55,698 nucleotides of DNA from CAJBLF01 sp964545415. Lineage in GTDB: Bacteria > Patescibacteriota > Gracilibacteria > Absconditabacterales > Absconditicoccaceae. A model generated the notes under the pieces. The model ran no database searches. It worked only from the letters and a program-made list of their open reading frames with translations, and was not told the origin of the DNA. This document shows positions 31,367 through 43,447 of this stretch, piece by piece. Positions within the stretch are counted from its first letter, which is position 1. Every line of letters starts with the position of its first letter. The DNA lies in NCBI GenBank assembly GCA_964545415.1, contig CAZJFP010000008.1, positions 1 through 55,698 on the forward strand, in the 5' to 3' direction. Position numbers and translations under genes: made by a program.

Positions 31367-33306
31367 TGTGTTGAATTAATTGATGTATCAAAATCACAGA
31401 TCAACAACAATCAGAAAATCTGATCAAACATATGAATCAGGCTATCATTCATCGCGGACCCGACGATCAAGGTTTTTTCTGTCAGCCAAACGACAATAAC
31501 TTCACCGTAGGACAAGGACAAGTAAGATTAGCAATTATAGATTTGACCGACGCGGGATTCCAGCCTATGTTTTATGACAAAGATGTGGGAGGGTTTTCAC
31601 AGAAACATCATCCAGAAATATTAGAAGAAATTTGAAAAAAAAGTGTCAGAATAGTTTTTAATGGTGAGATATATAATTATCAAGAAATTAGATGAGACCT
31701 CATCAATAAATGATATAATTTTTCATCAAATTCGGATACCGAAGTGATATTAGCCAGTTATCTGGAATACGGAGCAGATTGTGTAAATCACTTCAATGGA
31801 ATGCGAGCTTTCGCTATATACGATCCCAATACACAAGAAATGTTTTGCAGTAGAGATAGGACTGGAAAGAAACCTTTCTACTATTATTTTGATGGCAAGC
31901 AATTTATCTTCTCAAGTGAAATCAAAGGAATATTAGAACATAAGGAATTGAAAATAAATACTAAAGAAAATATAAACCCAGAAGCATTGGATTTCTATTT
32001 CACTATGGGCTACATTCCAGCTCCTTGGACTATTTACAAAAACGTAAAGAAACTTGAAGCAAGACATTCCTTGAAATTAAAAATTGAGAATTGAGAATTG
32101 AAAATAGAAAATACGTGTTATTATGAGATACCAGAATATACACCAATTAATGATAAGCAAGCATTGCTTGATGAAGGGAAAAAGCTTTTGGAGGAATCAG
32201 TGAAAATAAGAATGTTTACGAGCGATGTACCTGTAGGGGCATTCCTCAGCGGATGACTTGATAGCTCCTCTGTCGTAGCAGAAATGAGAAAACGAGTAGA
32301 TAAAGAGAAACTGAATACATTCTCCATAGGATTTGAAGGTAAAAAATATGACGAATCTCATTATATCCACATTGTAGAAAAAGCATTTTGAACAAATCAT
32401 CACCATGAATATTTCAGACAAAATGATTTCGAACGTATGATAGACGACATATCATTTTATTACGATGAACCATTCGCAGATTATTCTAATTTTCCTACGA
32501 GATTCGTCAGTGAATTAGCAAAAAAGTATGTTACCGTCAGTCTGAGTGGTGATGGTGGCGATGAGATATTTGGTTGATATATGATGCATCAGGTTGGCGC
32601 ACAGATGACGCTCATCAGAAAGATACCGAGATTATTAAGACAGATCCTCTCTCGTATCATTCCACAGACCGCGAATAATCTCTCAACTCTATCGAAAATA
32701 AAAGAAGCATTTAGGGTATCACTTCTTCCACCAGAACAATTCTACGCGAATATAGGATGATCAACACTCTATAAACCAGAAGTATACAAGAAACGAACAG
32801 AAGAAAAATTCACAGAACTTTTGAAAGCCACTCATGGCAACTTCACCCAAGCGATGATAGACTTCGATCTCTTCTATAATACATTAGCTGACAATTTCTT
32901 AGTCAAAACGGATAGAGCAAGCATGGCACAACCTTTGGAAATCAGAAGTCCATTTCTAGATATCAGATGGATTGAACGAGGAAGAAAAACTCCTACTAAA
33001 TGGAAAGTAAATGCAAAAAAAACGAAGATACTTATGAGAGAAATCATAAAAGATATAGTACCGGACGAGATAATCAACAGAGGGAAACAATGATTTCAAC
33101 CACCTATAGATACTTGGATATTACAAGAAAAATACATACAAGAAATTGATGCCTGAGTAGAAACACTCTATAAAAAATGAATATTAAACAAACATCGGCA
33201 CGAATTCTACAAAGAGTCAGTTATTAAGACGAACAATTCAGTATTCAATACATATAAGATTAAGCTATTCCTCCTTATAAAATGGGTAGAGAAACGAATG
33301 AAATAA
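31366..33306 (+). CDS. Asparagine-synthetase-like amidotransferase 1
   Basis: A 646-residue glutamine-dependent amidotransferase. It starts M-C-G-I, where Cys2 is the nucleophile and Gly3 is UGA. HRGPDDQGFF, FNGEIYNY and SDTEVILASYLEYG complete the glutaminase domain. The synthetase domain has the ATP loop SGGLDSSSV (one UGA) and LSGDGGDEIFGGY. In glycan loci such enzymes amidate uronic acids (WbpS-like) rather than make asparagine. Between the domains, IENGELKIEN is encoded by an AATTGAGAATTGA repeat (32074-32110) read in frame. It overlaps the dehydrogenase stop by one base. Confidence 0.9.
32074..32110. repeat. AATTGAGAATTGA repeat within amidotransferase 1
   Basis: AATTGAGAATTGAGAATTGA-like bases are part of the coding frame (KIENGELKIEN, with UGA as glycine). 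Identical motifs are common between genes, for example before tsaE (50730-50795). Confidence 0.8.
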
Positions 33307-33329
33307 TTTATTTTACAAACATAGTTAAG

Positions 33330-34103
33330 ATGTGAGATATCAAATCTACAAAAGAGCACTGGGATTCAGTACACAAAACAAGAAGCCAGAATTTTATAAA
33401 AAAATTACCATTTCTACAGTGATTGCAGAGTTATGATTTTTTCAACATTTGTAAAAAATATATTAAAAGTTATAAAAATGTTTTTGAAATAGGATGTGCT
33501 CCAGGCAATTTTCTCATAAATTTTGCACAAAAATTTAACTTAGAAGCAAACGGGATAGAATATAGCGATGAATGAATTAAAAAAACACAAGAGAATTTCA
33601 AAAAAAACAACATAGAAGCAAACATAATTTATTGAGATTTTTTTGATGAAAAATTTTTGAACTCAAATAAAGAAAAATATGATATTGTATATTCGCTTGG
33701 ATTTATAGAGCATTTTGATAATCCAGAAACCGTTATAGATAGACACTTTTCACTGGCAAAACAATGAGGATTAATAATAATTTGCATACCCAATATAGCA
33801 TATATAAACAAAGCATTAACTCCCAAAAAAATATTAGATATTCATAATCTTTCAATTATGAATATATCTACATTAAAAAAAATATTTACAAAACATAAAA
33901 TAGAAAAAATATGATATTACTGATGATTGTTTAATATATGACTATTTTTTTATGACAACTTCGTTTTGGAAAAAATAAGATTTTTCATGTTTTTATTACA
34001 AAGAATCGTATTTGATCCAATTTTTATATTACTACATAAATTAAACTTAAACTTTTCAAACAAATACACATCACCAGGAATAATTATAATTTGCAAAAAA
34101 TAA
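33330..34103 (+). CDS. SAM-dependent methyltransferase (class I)
   Basis: A 257-residue methyltransferase. VFEIGCAPGNFLINFAQKF is the SAM-binding motif I, GIEYSDEGIK is post-I, and YDIVYSLGFIEHFDNPETVI matches motif II/III of the UbiG/Methyltransf_11 type. The second codon is UGA (M-G-D). UGA glycines also fall in SDEGIK and AKQGGLI. The long C-terminal part (from about residue 175) is hydrophobic-basic and may touch the membrane. Last gene of the plus-strand half, with only 7 nt to the convergent GT2 stop. Confidence 0.85.
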
Positions 34104-34110
34104 ATTTATA

Positions 34111-35100
34111 TTATGTAATATATATCTTATAAAGTTTTAAAATAAGCTTTTTTGATATATTTGATAATAAATAGATTGCAATATTTCTTAATGATAATTG
34201 ATATCTAAGAGCTTTCAATAAAAATGTTTTTCATTGTTTTGTATTACCAAACAAAAACCAATTTATTCAAATTCTAAATAAAAAATCTCAATATGTTTTC
34301 TTATATCATTTTACCAAAAGATCATTTCATATAATTGTTAGAATTTTTTCATTTCATAAAGCATTATTTTTGAATCTCTTAGGAGAAATAGTCTTCGTTA
34401 TTTGAATTTCGGAATTATGGAAAACCCTATATAATCTACCGACATAATCAAATACAGAGATATACATATCATGTGTATCCATATATTGCCACATTTTACT
34501 TCGCATAACTCATTCAGTAATAACTTCATTATCAAATCTCAATTTAGGATTTTTCAAAAAAATAGAAGATTTTGTAATCAATCACATTTCTACATTTATT
34601 TCACCTTTTAAGAAAGAATCATAAGTAAATTTTCTTTCTTTCTTTCACAATAATATAGATTTATTTCAAATAATAGTAGAGTTCTCATCTTTACACAAAA
34701 AATACATGCCCAAAAATTTATCAGAATCTCATTGTTTTTCTTTTTCTAAAAATTTTTTAAGAGAATACCAAATACAATCAGATGTAAGTTCATCATCACT
34801 ATCATGAAAAATTACGTAGTCACTCTTTTTATTCATATAATCAAGTCATGTATTTCTTGCAACACCAGGTATTCAGCTGTTTTTTTGATAATAATATTGT
34901 ATATTTTTTGGATATTCATTAATATACTTCTCAACCAGTTGTTGAGTATTATCAGTAGAACCATCATCCACGATGATAAGTTCCCAATCAAACGGTATAT
35001 CGTGTTTTTGATTGATTACTGATAAAATAGCAGATTCCAAAAGATCAGCACGATTGTAAGTAGGAGTGATAATTGTTATATATGGTTTTTTTATTCACAT
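34111..35100 (-). CDS. Glycosyltransferase family 2
   Basis: A 329-residue GT-A enzyme. KKPYITIITPTYNRADLLES is the N-terminal nucleotide-sugar motif. ELIIVDDGSTDNTQQLV follows and VIFHDSDDELTS carries the metal-binding DSDD. NTGLDYMNKKSDY is the acceptor-side loop. The C-terminal region is basic. It adds a sugar to a lipid-linked acceptor at the cytoplasmic face. Glycines in MGIKK, KNSGIPG and others are UGA. Last gene of the long minus-strand operon, beginning 10 nt after amidotransferase 2. Confidence 0.9.
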
Positions 35101-35110
35101 GAAAAAAACT

Positions 35111-36949
35111 TTAATCTATAAAAGATTCAAACCAGACTTCTAACGCATAGAGTTTCATAATAAGAAAAAAGTTTTCTTTGAAATTATGTAAGATTTTAGC
35201 AATTTCTTTTTCATCGAAAATATCTCTTTTGAATAATTTTTGAATCTTTTGATCTATAATATGAATATATTTATCTTCGAATACCTTTTTAAAATCATGT
35301 TCAACACCAAATCAGATTTTTTTCGCATAAATAAATCTTTTTCAAAAAAGTTTAATGAGTTGTTTTCTCAAAACTTCTTTTCATTCTCTTAATTTGAATA
35401 TGCTTATTTTTTTTCTTAGCGGGATAGAATACGATCTTTCTATAACATCTCTTTCAAGAAAGAGCGTCCTAATCTCTATAGAATTTTTCATCCCTATCAA
35501 ATCTCATTGGATTACTAAGGAATGCATATTTTCTATAAACAATCCGAACATATAACTAAAATCAATATAAGATGTATATTGTACAAATTTCTTAAAGTCA
35601 TTAATTAATGACGAAATACAAGTATATACATGATTATCTGTTTCATGAGAAGAAAAGATATGAGATATGTTTTTGAAATTATTCATGAAGTAATTCTCCT
35701 TAAAAGTATCTCTAGTAGAATACAATATAGTAGAATATTTACGTTTTGTTACTCTATCTATCAATCTTATTAGACATCTTGGTAATATTTTCTTAATACT
35801 AAAATAAGTATCCATCATAAGAAACAATAAGTTATTATACCCATAATAACATTCATCACCTCCGCCTCAGGTAAAGATGACTTTATGTTTTTCTTTTACT
35901 TTTTTGAGAATTTCATCAGCAAAAACTGAAGTAATATGGAAATAAGGTTCTCATAAGAGACAGATAGAATCATCCACTGACGCAAGAAAATCAGTCGTAT
36001 CTAATTCTACGACATAGTGATTGAGATTAAGCTTTTTAGCAACATATTGAGATCTTTCAAAATCCTCATCTTTTTTTCAGATTTTCAATGTATAAGCATC
36101 CGTTTGGCTTTCTTCACTTCTTTTAAGTCCGCTACAAACGAAACTAGAATCGATTCATCACGATAGAAAGGAAGCATAATCAATATCTCTAGGCTTCATA
36201 AGTTCCAATTTTTTATACAAGAATTCTACTTCATTTTCTTCGTTTTTTACATTTTTTTTCTTCAATGAAGCGTATCTTTGCTTTTCTATGATTTTTCAAT
36301 GTTTGACTATCATATACGAAGCATTGTCTAGTTTTTGGATACCCTTGAATATACAAAAATGATTTGGTATATGATTAAAATTATCAATAAAATATAACTT
36401 CAAGACTGAATAGTCGATATCTTTTTTGAAATCAGGATGCAATCAGAACAAAGCAGGTATTTCTGAAGCGAAATAGAAGCCAGAGTCATCTTGAATATAT
36501 ATAAATGGCTTTTGTCCAGCAAAATCTCTAGCTATAAACAATTGATCTTTTTGTTTATCAAAGATACAGAATGCAAACATTCATTGCAGGTAATGAAGAG
36601 TATCTTTGCCAAAATATTTGTACATATAAAGTAATACTTCAGTATCAGAAGTAGTTTTGAATGAGATATCATATTTTTTTATAAGTAAATCTCTTAATGC
36701 TTCATAATTATATATCTCTCCATTGAAAACGATGACATAGTTTCCTCATTCGATAGAAAAAGGTTGATTTGACCTAGGATCTAAATCAACTATAGAAAGC
36801 CTTACATGGCCGAATCACAGACTTTTATGATCAGAAATCCATGTATCAGAAAATTCTGGTCAACGATGATACATGACCTTATTTGCTTCTTGAAGATTAT
36901 TTTTATTAACTTCTCAAGAAGAAAGATTTATTCAGCAGAGTCAACACAT
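35111..36949 (-). CDS. Asparagine-synthetase-like amidotransferase 2
   Basis: A 612-residue relative of the enzyme at 31366 but clearly diverged. MCGLCGINLSSGEVNKNNLQ has Cys2, YHRGPEFSDTW replaces the usual HRGPDD, and FNGEIYNYEALRD and SDTEVLLYMYKYFG follow. The synthetase loop is SFLSGGIDSSFV, with FTGGGGDECYYGYNN. The ATP loop and glutaminase nucleophile are intact. It probably amidates a sugar carboxylate in the glycan. Its ATG lies 22 nt inside the end of the upstream methyltransferase gene, so translation is coupled. Several glycines are UGA, including Gly6. Confidence 0.9.
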
Positions 36950-37563
36950 TTGGCTACAACCATTAGGTCAAGATTTAAAATAGGAAATACTTTTCCTAGT
37001 CATCTGATAATCATATTTCTAATTCTTTGGGGTGCGACTTCAGTATTATAATAATGCGTTTTAATAGCAAATCCGTGTCTCTTAAGCATTTGTCATAAAG
37101 TAAATAGATCAAAATACACTACATGATCTTTATCAAATATTGGTTTACCAGTAAAAATAACCCTAATGAGATTAGAAAAATTAAAGGCATTTGGCGTGGT
37201 TAAAATTAACAATGAGTCTTTACGCATATGTTTTTTGATTGAATCGAAAAAAGATTTAAAATTATCAAGATGTTCTATAATTTCACCTCACACAATAACA
37301 TCAAATTTTTTTGATAAATCAAAATATTGCACATCTCAAAAAAATATTTTGGATCATGTCTGTTGTTCAGCAAAAGGAATTCTCTCTTTGTCGGAATCTA
37401 ATCATATACATTCTTTTGCGACATCAGATATTTCCTTATGAAGCCAAGGTTCATATTCTGAGGTGCTTCTATAAGAATTTCATATACATCAAAGATGTAA
37501 TACACTTTTATCCTTACAATATTGCATGATATAATCATGTCTATCTTTTATAAACTTTTTCAT
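36928..37563 (-). CDS. SAM-dependent methyltransferase (class I)
   Basis: A 211-residue methyltransferase. SVLHLGCIGNSYRS is a degenerate motif I (the second glycine of the usual GCG-x-G is shifted). IGLDSDKERIPFA is post-I and KFDVIVGGEIIEHLDNF is motif II. HVVYFDLFTLGQMLKRHGF is typical of the UbiG/Ubie-type C-terminus. It is short and lacks a C-terminal extension. UGA codes HLGCIG and EQQTGSKIFFG glycines. It overlaps amidotransferase 2 by 22 nt and follows the GT4 gene by 25 nt. Target is likely a glycan sugar. Confidence 0.83.
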
Positions 37564-37588
37564 TTTTTTGTAAAATTAAGATTAAAAG

Positions 37589-38911
37589 TTATTTTTCTAT
37601 ATCGATTTTAAAAACAGTTTTAAGGACTTTTCTATATAAAAGATAAATATATTCAATAGAACGCCATATATTTGCAGAAAAATTATAAATAATCTTTTTG
37701 GTAGGAGTAATAGGATTGCAACGGTAACATTCTTTAATCCTTGCAAGATACTCATCCTTATAGTTCTCTACCTCTTCTAATCAAGGTATTTGTAATAAAT
37801 TCTCAAAAATTTCATCATAATCAAAAGACAGATGTTTTTTTCAAAAATCATATAAGATTTTCGCCATAGTATTTGAAGTAAATTTTACATTGTATACATT
37901 TTGCACTTTTTGATATCCTGCTTTTCCCATAGTATGTAATTGAGCCAAAGAATGGTTTTCCAAAAATTTAATAACACTATCCGGATATGCACAATATCAT
38001 CAATTCACTTCATTATCAACCAATTCTATCTGAGCATCATACAGTTTCTTATTTATTTTACCATCGCTATAGAAAGCCTTAAAATCAGTGATAACAGGAA
38101 TATTGAAACAGAAAGCTTCAGCAATAACATTTCAAAAACTTTCTCAGATCCAAGATGTTTGCCAAAAGATATCTACAGAATGATAGAACTTAGAGATATC
38201 CTCAAGTTTTCTTAATTCAGGAAGAAAAAGTATGCTAGCGTGCATCTTTTTATTGAGCAAAAGCTTAAGTGCTTTTTTATATAAGAATGGCATTCCAGCA
38301 AAAATGAATCCATAAGCATAATTTCATTGTCTTTGTAATTTCAATAAAGTAGCAATCATAAGAAAATGCCATTTTGATGGCTCAGCTCTACCAAGTCTTC
38401 CTATAATACATTTCTTATCGTGGAAATGATTCCTATGATTTTCATGAACCTCTTTTGAAAGACGAACCCAGTTTTCAAAGTCTATAGGATTATATACCAC
38501 ATAAGAATTATTAAGCTTTCCATGGATCCATTTTATTTTCCAATAATCAGTTTTACTTATAATAAGATTCAAAAGTTTTTTATTATCAGTATAACAGCCA
38601 GTAAAATTAACATTTACCAAACCATAGTAGTATTGTAACAATGATTCCTTTATATGCTCAGATATCTTTGCTCACGCAAAATAAATATAATGCATGCCTT
38701 TTGAGACGAAAAAATCCTGCAATCTCTCTTCAGTCAGAAAGATTTCATTATGATTATCTGTGGAAATCAATGTTGCATCAGGCACGACATAGACAAAATA
38801 TTTATCAAAATAATCCTCATGAAGATTTTTATAATAAATGGAAAATTTTCTATCTCATCCACCGATTCATTGATTATTATAAGGTCACAAAAATGCTATT
38901 TTTATTTTCAT
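37589..38911 (-). CDS. Glycosyltransferase, GT4/GT1-like
   Basis: A 440-residue GT-B enzyme. MKIKIAFLGPYNNQGIGGGD is the N-terminal glycine-rich loop with three UGA glycines near its end. SWIGESFGNVIAEAFCFNIP followed by VITD is the C-terminal nucleotide-binding E-x7-E motif. IIGRLGRAEPSKWHFLMIAT is the inter-domain segment. The tail is rich in Lys and aromatic residues. Sugar specificity is not visible. Its ATG overlaps the 2-epimerase stop region by 10 nt. Confidence 0.87.
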
Positions 38912-40002
38912 GAAGCAGCATAATCTTCTAAAAGTATAGCAACTATTCTTTCAGCGGCTTTTCCATCTCGAAGAGGCGGTATTTGGGATTGTTTATATGT
39001 TCATGCAAGAATAGTATCTATATATCAATCTATAGCATCAAAATCATCTCACACCAAAGTATTAGAACCTATTTCACAAGTAACAGGCCTTTCTGTGTTT
39101 TGTCTCATAGTCAAACAAGGTATTTGCAGATAGGTACTTTCTTCTTGGATTCATCAACTATCTGTAAGGACAAATTTACTATTTTTAACTAAATGTATAA
39201 AATCTGTATATCACAAAGGTCAAGTAACGACTATACGATCATTATGTAGATAATCAGACAGACCAAATTTTTCTATATTATTTTTAGTTCTCGGATGCAA
39301 AGGAAGAAACAATGTGATTTTTTGTGCTATTTTATTGAAATAGGTAAGATATTTTTCCAAATCTTCTTTTGTATCGACATTTGAGGGTCTATGTAAAGTA
39401 ATCAAACAATAATTTCATTTTTCCAATCAGAATTCAGTGATAGTGTTCTTTGAATCTATTTTCGATAAATTTTGTATCAAACAATCAATCATAACATGTC
39501 ATACAAGATGCACTCAATGGATGATTCATTCGTTTGTTAGATTTACGATTCAAGAATTTTCCGTAATAAATAGGAAATCAGAGATTCTATCAGTCAATAT
39601 CCTATTTATCTCTTCAGGCATCTTTTGATCAAATGATCTCAATCATGATTCCACATGAATAACCTTTATTCAGTTTTGTTTGGCTGTTATTGCGCAAGCG
39701 ACAGTAGAATTTACATCTCAGACAACCAATACATAATCTGGTTTTTCATCCTGCAATATTTTATCAAATTCTATCATTACTCTTCATATCTGTTCTGATA
39801 CAGATCAACCATGGATATTAAGATTGATATCTGGATAAGGCAATCATAGATCTTCAAAAAAACTATCAGACATATTTTTATCAAAATGTTGTCAAGTATG
39901 AATAAGCTTATATTCAATTGCTTTATTTTTTTTGATTTCTGAGATTATAGGCGCAACTTTCATAAAATTTGGTCTTGCTCATACTATCAACAATATTTTC
40001 AT
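38902..40002 (-). CDS. wecB: UDP-N-acetylglucosamine 2-epimerase (non-hydrolysing)
   Basis: A 366-residue WecB/MnaA enzyme that converts UDP-GlcNAc to UDP-ManNAc. Key segments are IVGARPNFMKVAPI, HTGQHFDKNMSDSFFEDLGL, DYVLVVGDVNSTVACAITA, HVESGLRSFDQKMPEEINRI and TLHRPSNVDT. GPLGYTDFIHLV and LTDSGGIQEESTYLQIPCLT form the C-terminal UDP site, followed by RQNTERPVT. All catalytic segments are present. With the dehydrogenase at 30098 it could supply UDP-ManNAcA. UGA glycines include GLRSF-adjacent and SGGIQ. It lies in the middle of the minus-strand operon. Confidence 0.94.
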
Positions 40003-40039
40003 CGAAAATATATAAATAATAAAATATAATTAGCAGTAA

Positions 40040-41089
40040 TTATAACGTTTTATAAACTTCTAAAAATTGATGTTCATAATCATGTAAATTCAATAATATT
40101 CAATATTTGCCCTTATAAGGATATTTCATATGTTTTCAAATATCTTTTGTATATTCGCCTAATATCACCTCTTTTGCACCACTTTTGAAATCAGAGGTAA
40201 TGATAGGCAATCACACCTCTCTAGCTTCCAAAAGCACATTAGGGAATCATTCTACTTCAGAAGCATAGAGAAACAGATCTGCTGCATGCAAGAATTTAAA
40301 TACATTTTTCTGCTCCCCACAAAAAAGTATATGATGTTGTAATCATAATTTTGTAGCCTGTTTCTCTAATTTTTTTCTTTCAGATCAATCTCAAACAATA
40401 AGATATATCCAATTTTTATCACCACTATCATATAACAATTTCAATGTGCAGATAATTTTTTCATGATGTTTTTGCCACACCAACCTTCATGTAGTAATAA
40501 ATACTTTTTTTCATTCAATCTTTTTTAGTAGATCATAATCTAATTTTTCTTGTTGTAACATCTTAATTTTGTCTTTATCTACGGGATTATATAATGTTTC
40601 CACTCTATCAAGAGGAAAATGTAAAAATTCAGCAATCGAATATCTATTTTCTTCTGAATTTACAACGATTTTTTTAGCTTTTGGATATAGCCACCTTATC
40701 AAAAACTTTTGAATACCACCAAAGAATCATTGAAAGACACTTATATGCACCCTAAGAGAAATAACAGCGTCTTTCCTAGCTAAAATATGCACAAAATTAG
40801 CAACTTCCAAAAGACTCATTCCTTCAGACAAATGATATTTTTTCATCACGTGTTTGAATTTCCAAGCATACCAAGGAACTAGCAAAAACATAAGTATATT
40901 ATTTTTGATATGTGATAAGGAAAGATGATGAACTCATTGAGGTAAGTCATAAAAATTAGTAGATTTGAGCGTAATAATATACACCTCCTTTCATTCCTGA
41001 ACTGCAATATTAGCAAAATTAGTAGTTACTCTTTCAGCACCACCTCATTCAAGTGAATTGATAAGAAAATAGATGCTTTTTTTATACAT
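40040..41089 (-). CDS. Glycosyltransferase family 4
   Basis: A 349-residue GT4. MYKKSIYFLINSLEGGGAER is the canonical N-terminus (E-GGGAER with UGA glycines). SLRVHISVFQGFFGGIQKFL is the acceptor region and FITTGRLVWQKHHEKII is the hinge. YLIVGDGSERKKLEKQ and the donor motif EVEGFPNVLLEAREVGLPII follow. It transfers an NDP-sugar with retention. It begins 2 nt from the upstream methyltransferase stop and is coupled with it. The end is slightly short of the usual 360-370 residues. Confidence 0.9.
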
Positions 41090-41090
41090 A

Positions 41091-42188
41091 TTATGCTTCA
41101 TATGTTCAGATAAAGGTCAACCCAGCCTCATGGAGATATTTTCCTTGGATATGTTTCAATCCTACATATTCAAACCATTTCTGGATATCTTCTGTATAAT
41201 AATAATTGCTCTTTGGTGTAGCGAGAACATCAAAAGCATCATTATGCTTCATATTATAAGGAAAATTTATGTAATAATAGAACGGCATTTTTTTGACAAC
41301 ACCTTTGAATCCCAACCAAGCTATAAATCTGGTAAGGTAATTGATACCATGGACAATCAACGCAGGGATGTGACACAATCGAAGTAATACTCTTTTATTA
41401 ATATGTCTGGTGATGTATCTCACAGGTTCATAAAGATATAAAGCTCTGCGGTTATTCTTTCTCGCGTAGAGCCAGATAATCATTTTCCCTTTTGGTTCGA
41501 TGACTCTCTGAGCTATAGCAGTGAATCCTCATTGTGGATCAGGTAAATGATGCAATACTCAGATAGATTGGACTATCTCGATATTGTGATAGAATGGAAG
41601 ATGATAGATATCACCTTGTACGATAAGAATATTATTAATATGTTTGGTAAGTCCGAATGCAAAATCCACTGCTTCCGATAGATCAACACCGATAGAGATT
41701 TTTGCTCCCATCACTGCACCCATTTTTACGAATCTTCCAGATCAGCATCCTACATCTAGGATTATTTTACCTTTGATATCATGTTCTCAAATATATCCTC
41801 CGAGAAAATGAAGGAAATTATGTTTTTCAAAATCATTTTCCTTGTAGATATTATTCCATTCAAAAGCGAAGCTTTCAGAAGTTTTCTTCTGATGTTTAAG
41901 AAATCTATCCAGATTTTTGATACCATGTACAGCCTTTTCCCATTCAGCAACAAGCTGATGACTAAGTTCTTTTTTGAAAGATACGAAAAAATCATATTTT
42001 TTTTGCAAAAGATCAGTTTTCAACTCCTCTACCAACAATCTAGGAACACCCTGAACAATAGGATAATGATGCTTGGTAGAAAATAATTCTCCGCTCATGA
42101 TATGCTCTCATTCTTTTTCAAACACCTTGATATCAAGTTTTTCATGAGTAATAGGATCTCTCAATACGTCCAAATGTTTCAATAGCAT
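41091..42188 (-). CDS. Methyltransferase with N-terminal Trm112-like domain
   Basis: A 365-residue protein. Residues 1-50 (LRDPITHEKLDIKV, then GELFSTKHHYPIVQGVPRLL) resemble the Trm112p-like zinc ribbon fold of glycan-locus methyltransferases, but without cysteines. The catalytic domain has IILDVGCGSGRFVKMGAVMG, GVDLSEAVDFA, LIVQGDIYHLPF and IVQSIGVLHHLPDPQGGF. The C-terminal part contains KHNDAFDVLATPKSNYYYTE, typical of class I sugar O-methyltransferases. UGA glycines include CGSGRF and GVLHHLPDPQGG. It sits in the operon between two GT4 genes. Confidence 0.87.
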
Positions 42189-42211
42189 AATATATCAATA
42201 ACAATTTAAAA

Positions 42212-43441
42212 TTATCAAATCATTCAAGTATACACTTCATGATATCTCTCTATACTCCTCTTCCAATCAAAGTGATCCTTTACATAATCATATGATAATC
42301 ATTTCAATTTTTCATGGTTCTGTATTGCATATTCCAGACCTTTTTGCAAGTCGGAAACGCTTCCTTTATCCACCAAAATCAAATCTTTCTGATCTGATAT
42401 CTCGGGAGTACCACCGACACGGGTAGCGACTACGACACATTTGGACAACAATCATTCTAGAACACTTGTAGGAAGACCTTCTTGATAACTAGGATTTACG
42501 ACAATATCTACATGAGGAAGAAATTCATTGACTACATATTCCCTGTCCTTAAATCACAAAAACGATACTTTTCCATCCAATCCAAGATCTTTTACCAGAG
42601 TTTGGAGCTCATCCAATTGATCGCCATCTCAAACGATCTCTAGAGTCAGATTTTTATGTCTTTTATATAAGTTATCAAAAGCCTCTACTAACAAATCTAA
42701 TCATTTCAACTTCACTAATCTACCAACAAATCCAATCACTATATTTTTTTTCTCTCATTTCTGAATTTTGAATTCTGCATTCTGCATTCAAGTAAAATTC
42801 ATTCCTCTATGTATCACCGGTATCTTTTTATTAGTGAATTTTTGAGCGAATCTCTGACACCCAGCACTAATTCCTATAGCCATATCAGAATTTCTAAACA
42901 CATATCTTCCAATAGTTTGATCATAGATATATGCAATCATACTTTTGAATTTGCTTGCCAATTTTACAAAATCCACACCATGTTCGATATGAATTCGTTT
43001 AATTCACATACATTTGGCAAAAATTCATCCCGCCAAAGACGTAAGAAAAAATCTCGTATGGGTATTTACTAGTGTATATTGTTTACCATAGCTTTTGATC
43101 TGTAATTTGAGATAAGAAATAGCAGTCCAGAATTTTTTAGTCCGGAACTTAGGAAAAGGAAATACCGGTATCAAATCAAAAGCATCCAACACCACCACTT
43201 GATAGCCTTCCATTGTATATCCAATAATTTGATCTTTATGTACAATAGATTCAATTCAATTCTGAATTCTGAATTCTGAATTCTGCATTATTTTTTCCTG
43301 TCCCATAGGAGTGACAACATTAATGACCTCGCCATATCACTTCTTTACCCACCACTGGCTTCGTTCTTGTACATGAGACTCTAGACCTCATTTGTGAGGC
43401 GGAAAATAGGGAACAAATTTAATGACGTTTATTTTGGACAT
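42212..43441 (-). CDS. Glycosyltransferase family 4 with two in-frame repeat insertions
   Basis: A 409-residue GT4. KFVPYFPPHKGGLESHVQER is the N-terminal loop, NTHTRFFLTSLAGGIFAKCM the middle, VIGFVGRLVKLKGLDLLVEA the hinge and SYQEGLPTSVLEGLLSKC the donor motif. Two peptides come from the GAATTCT repeat: MQNSEFRIQN (bases 43251-43290, about residues 51-63) and MQNAEFKIQ (42759-42789, about residues 218-227). They have the same frame and nearly the same sequence. Both lie in loops, before a strand and between the two Rossmann domains. The enzyme core is otherwise intact, so it is probably active. Confidence 0.88.
42759..42789. repeat. GAATTCTGCATTCTG repeat inside the GT4 gene (second copy)
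   Basis: CTGAATTTTGAATTCTGCAT followed by TCTGCATTC is translated on the minus strand as GMQNAEFKIQK between the two domains of the GT4 enzyme. Confidence 0.8.
43251..43290. repeat. GAATTCTGAATTCTG repeat inside the GT4 gene (first copy)
   Basis: Four copies of the 7-mer GAATTCT with GCATTA at the end are translated as MQNSEFRIQN in the N-terminal domain. It matches the intergenic array at 51486-51769. Confidence 0.8.
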
Positions 43442-43447
43442 ATGATT

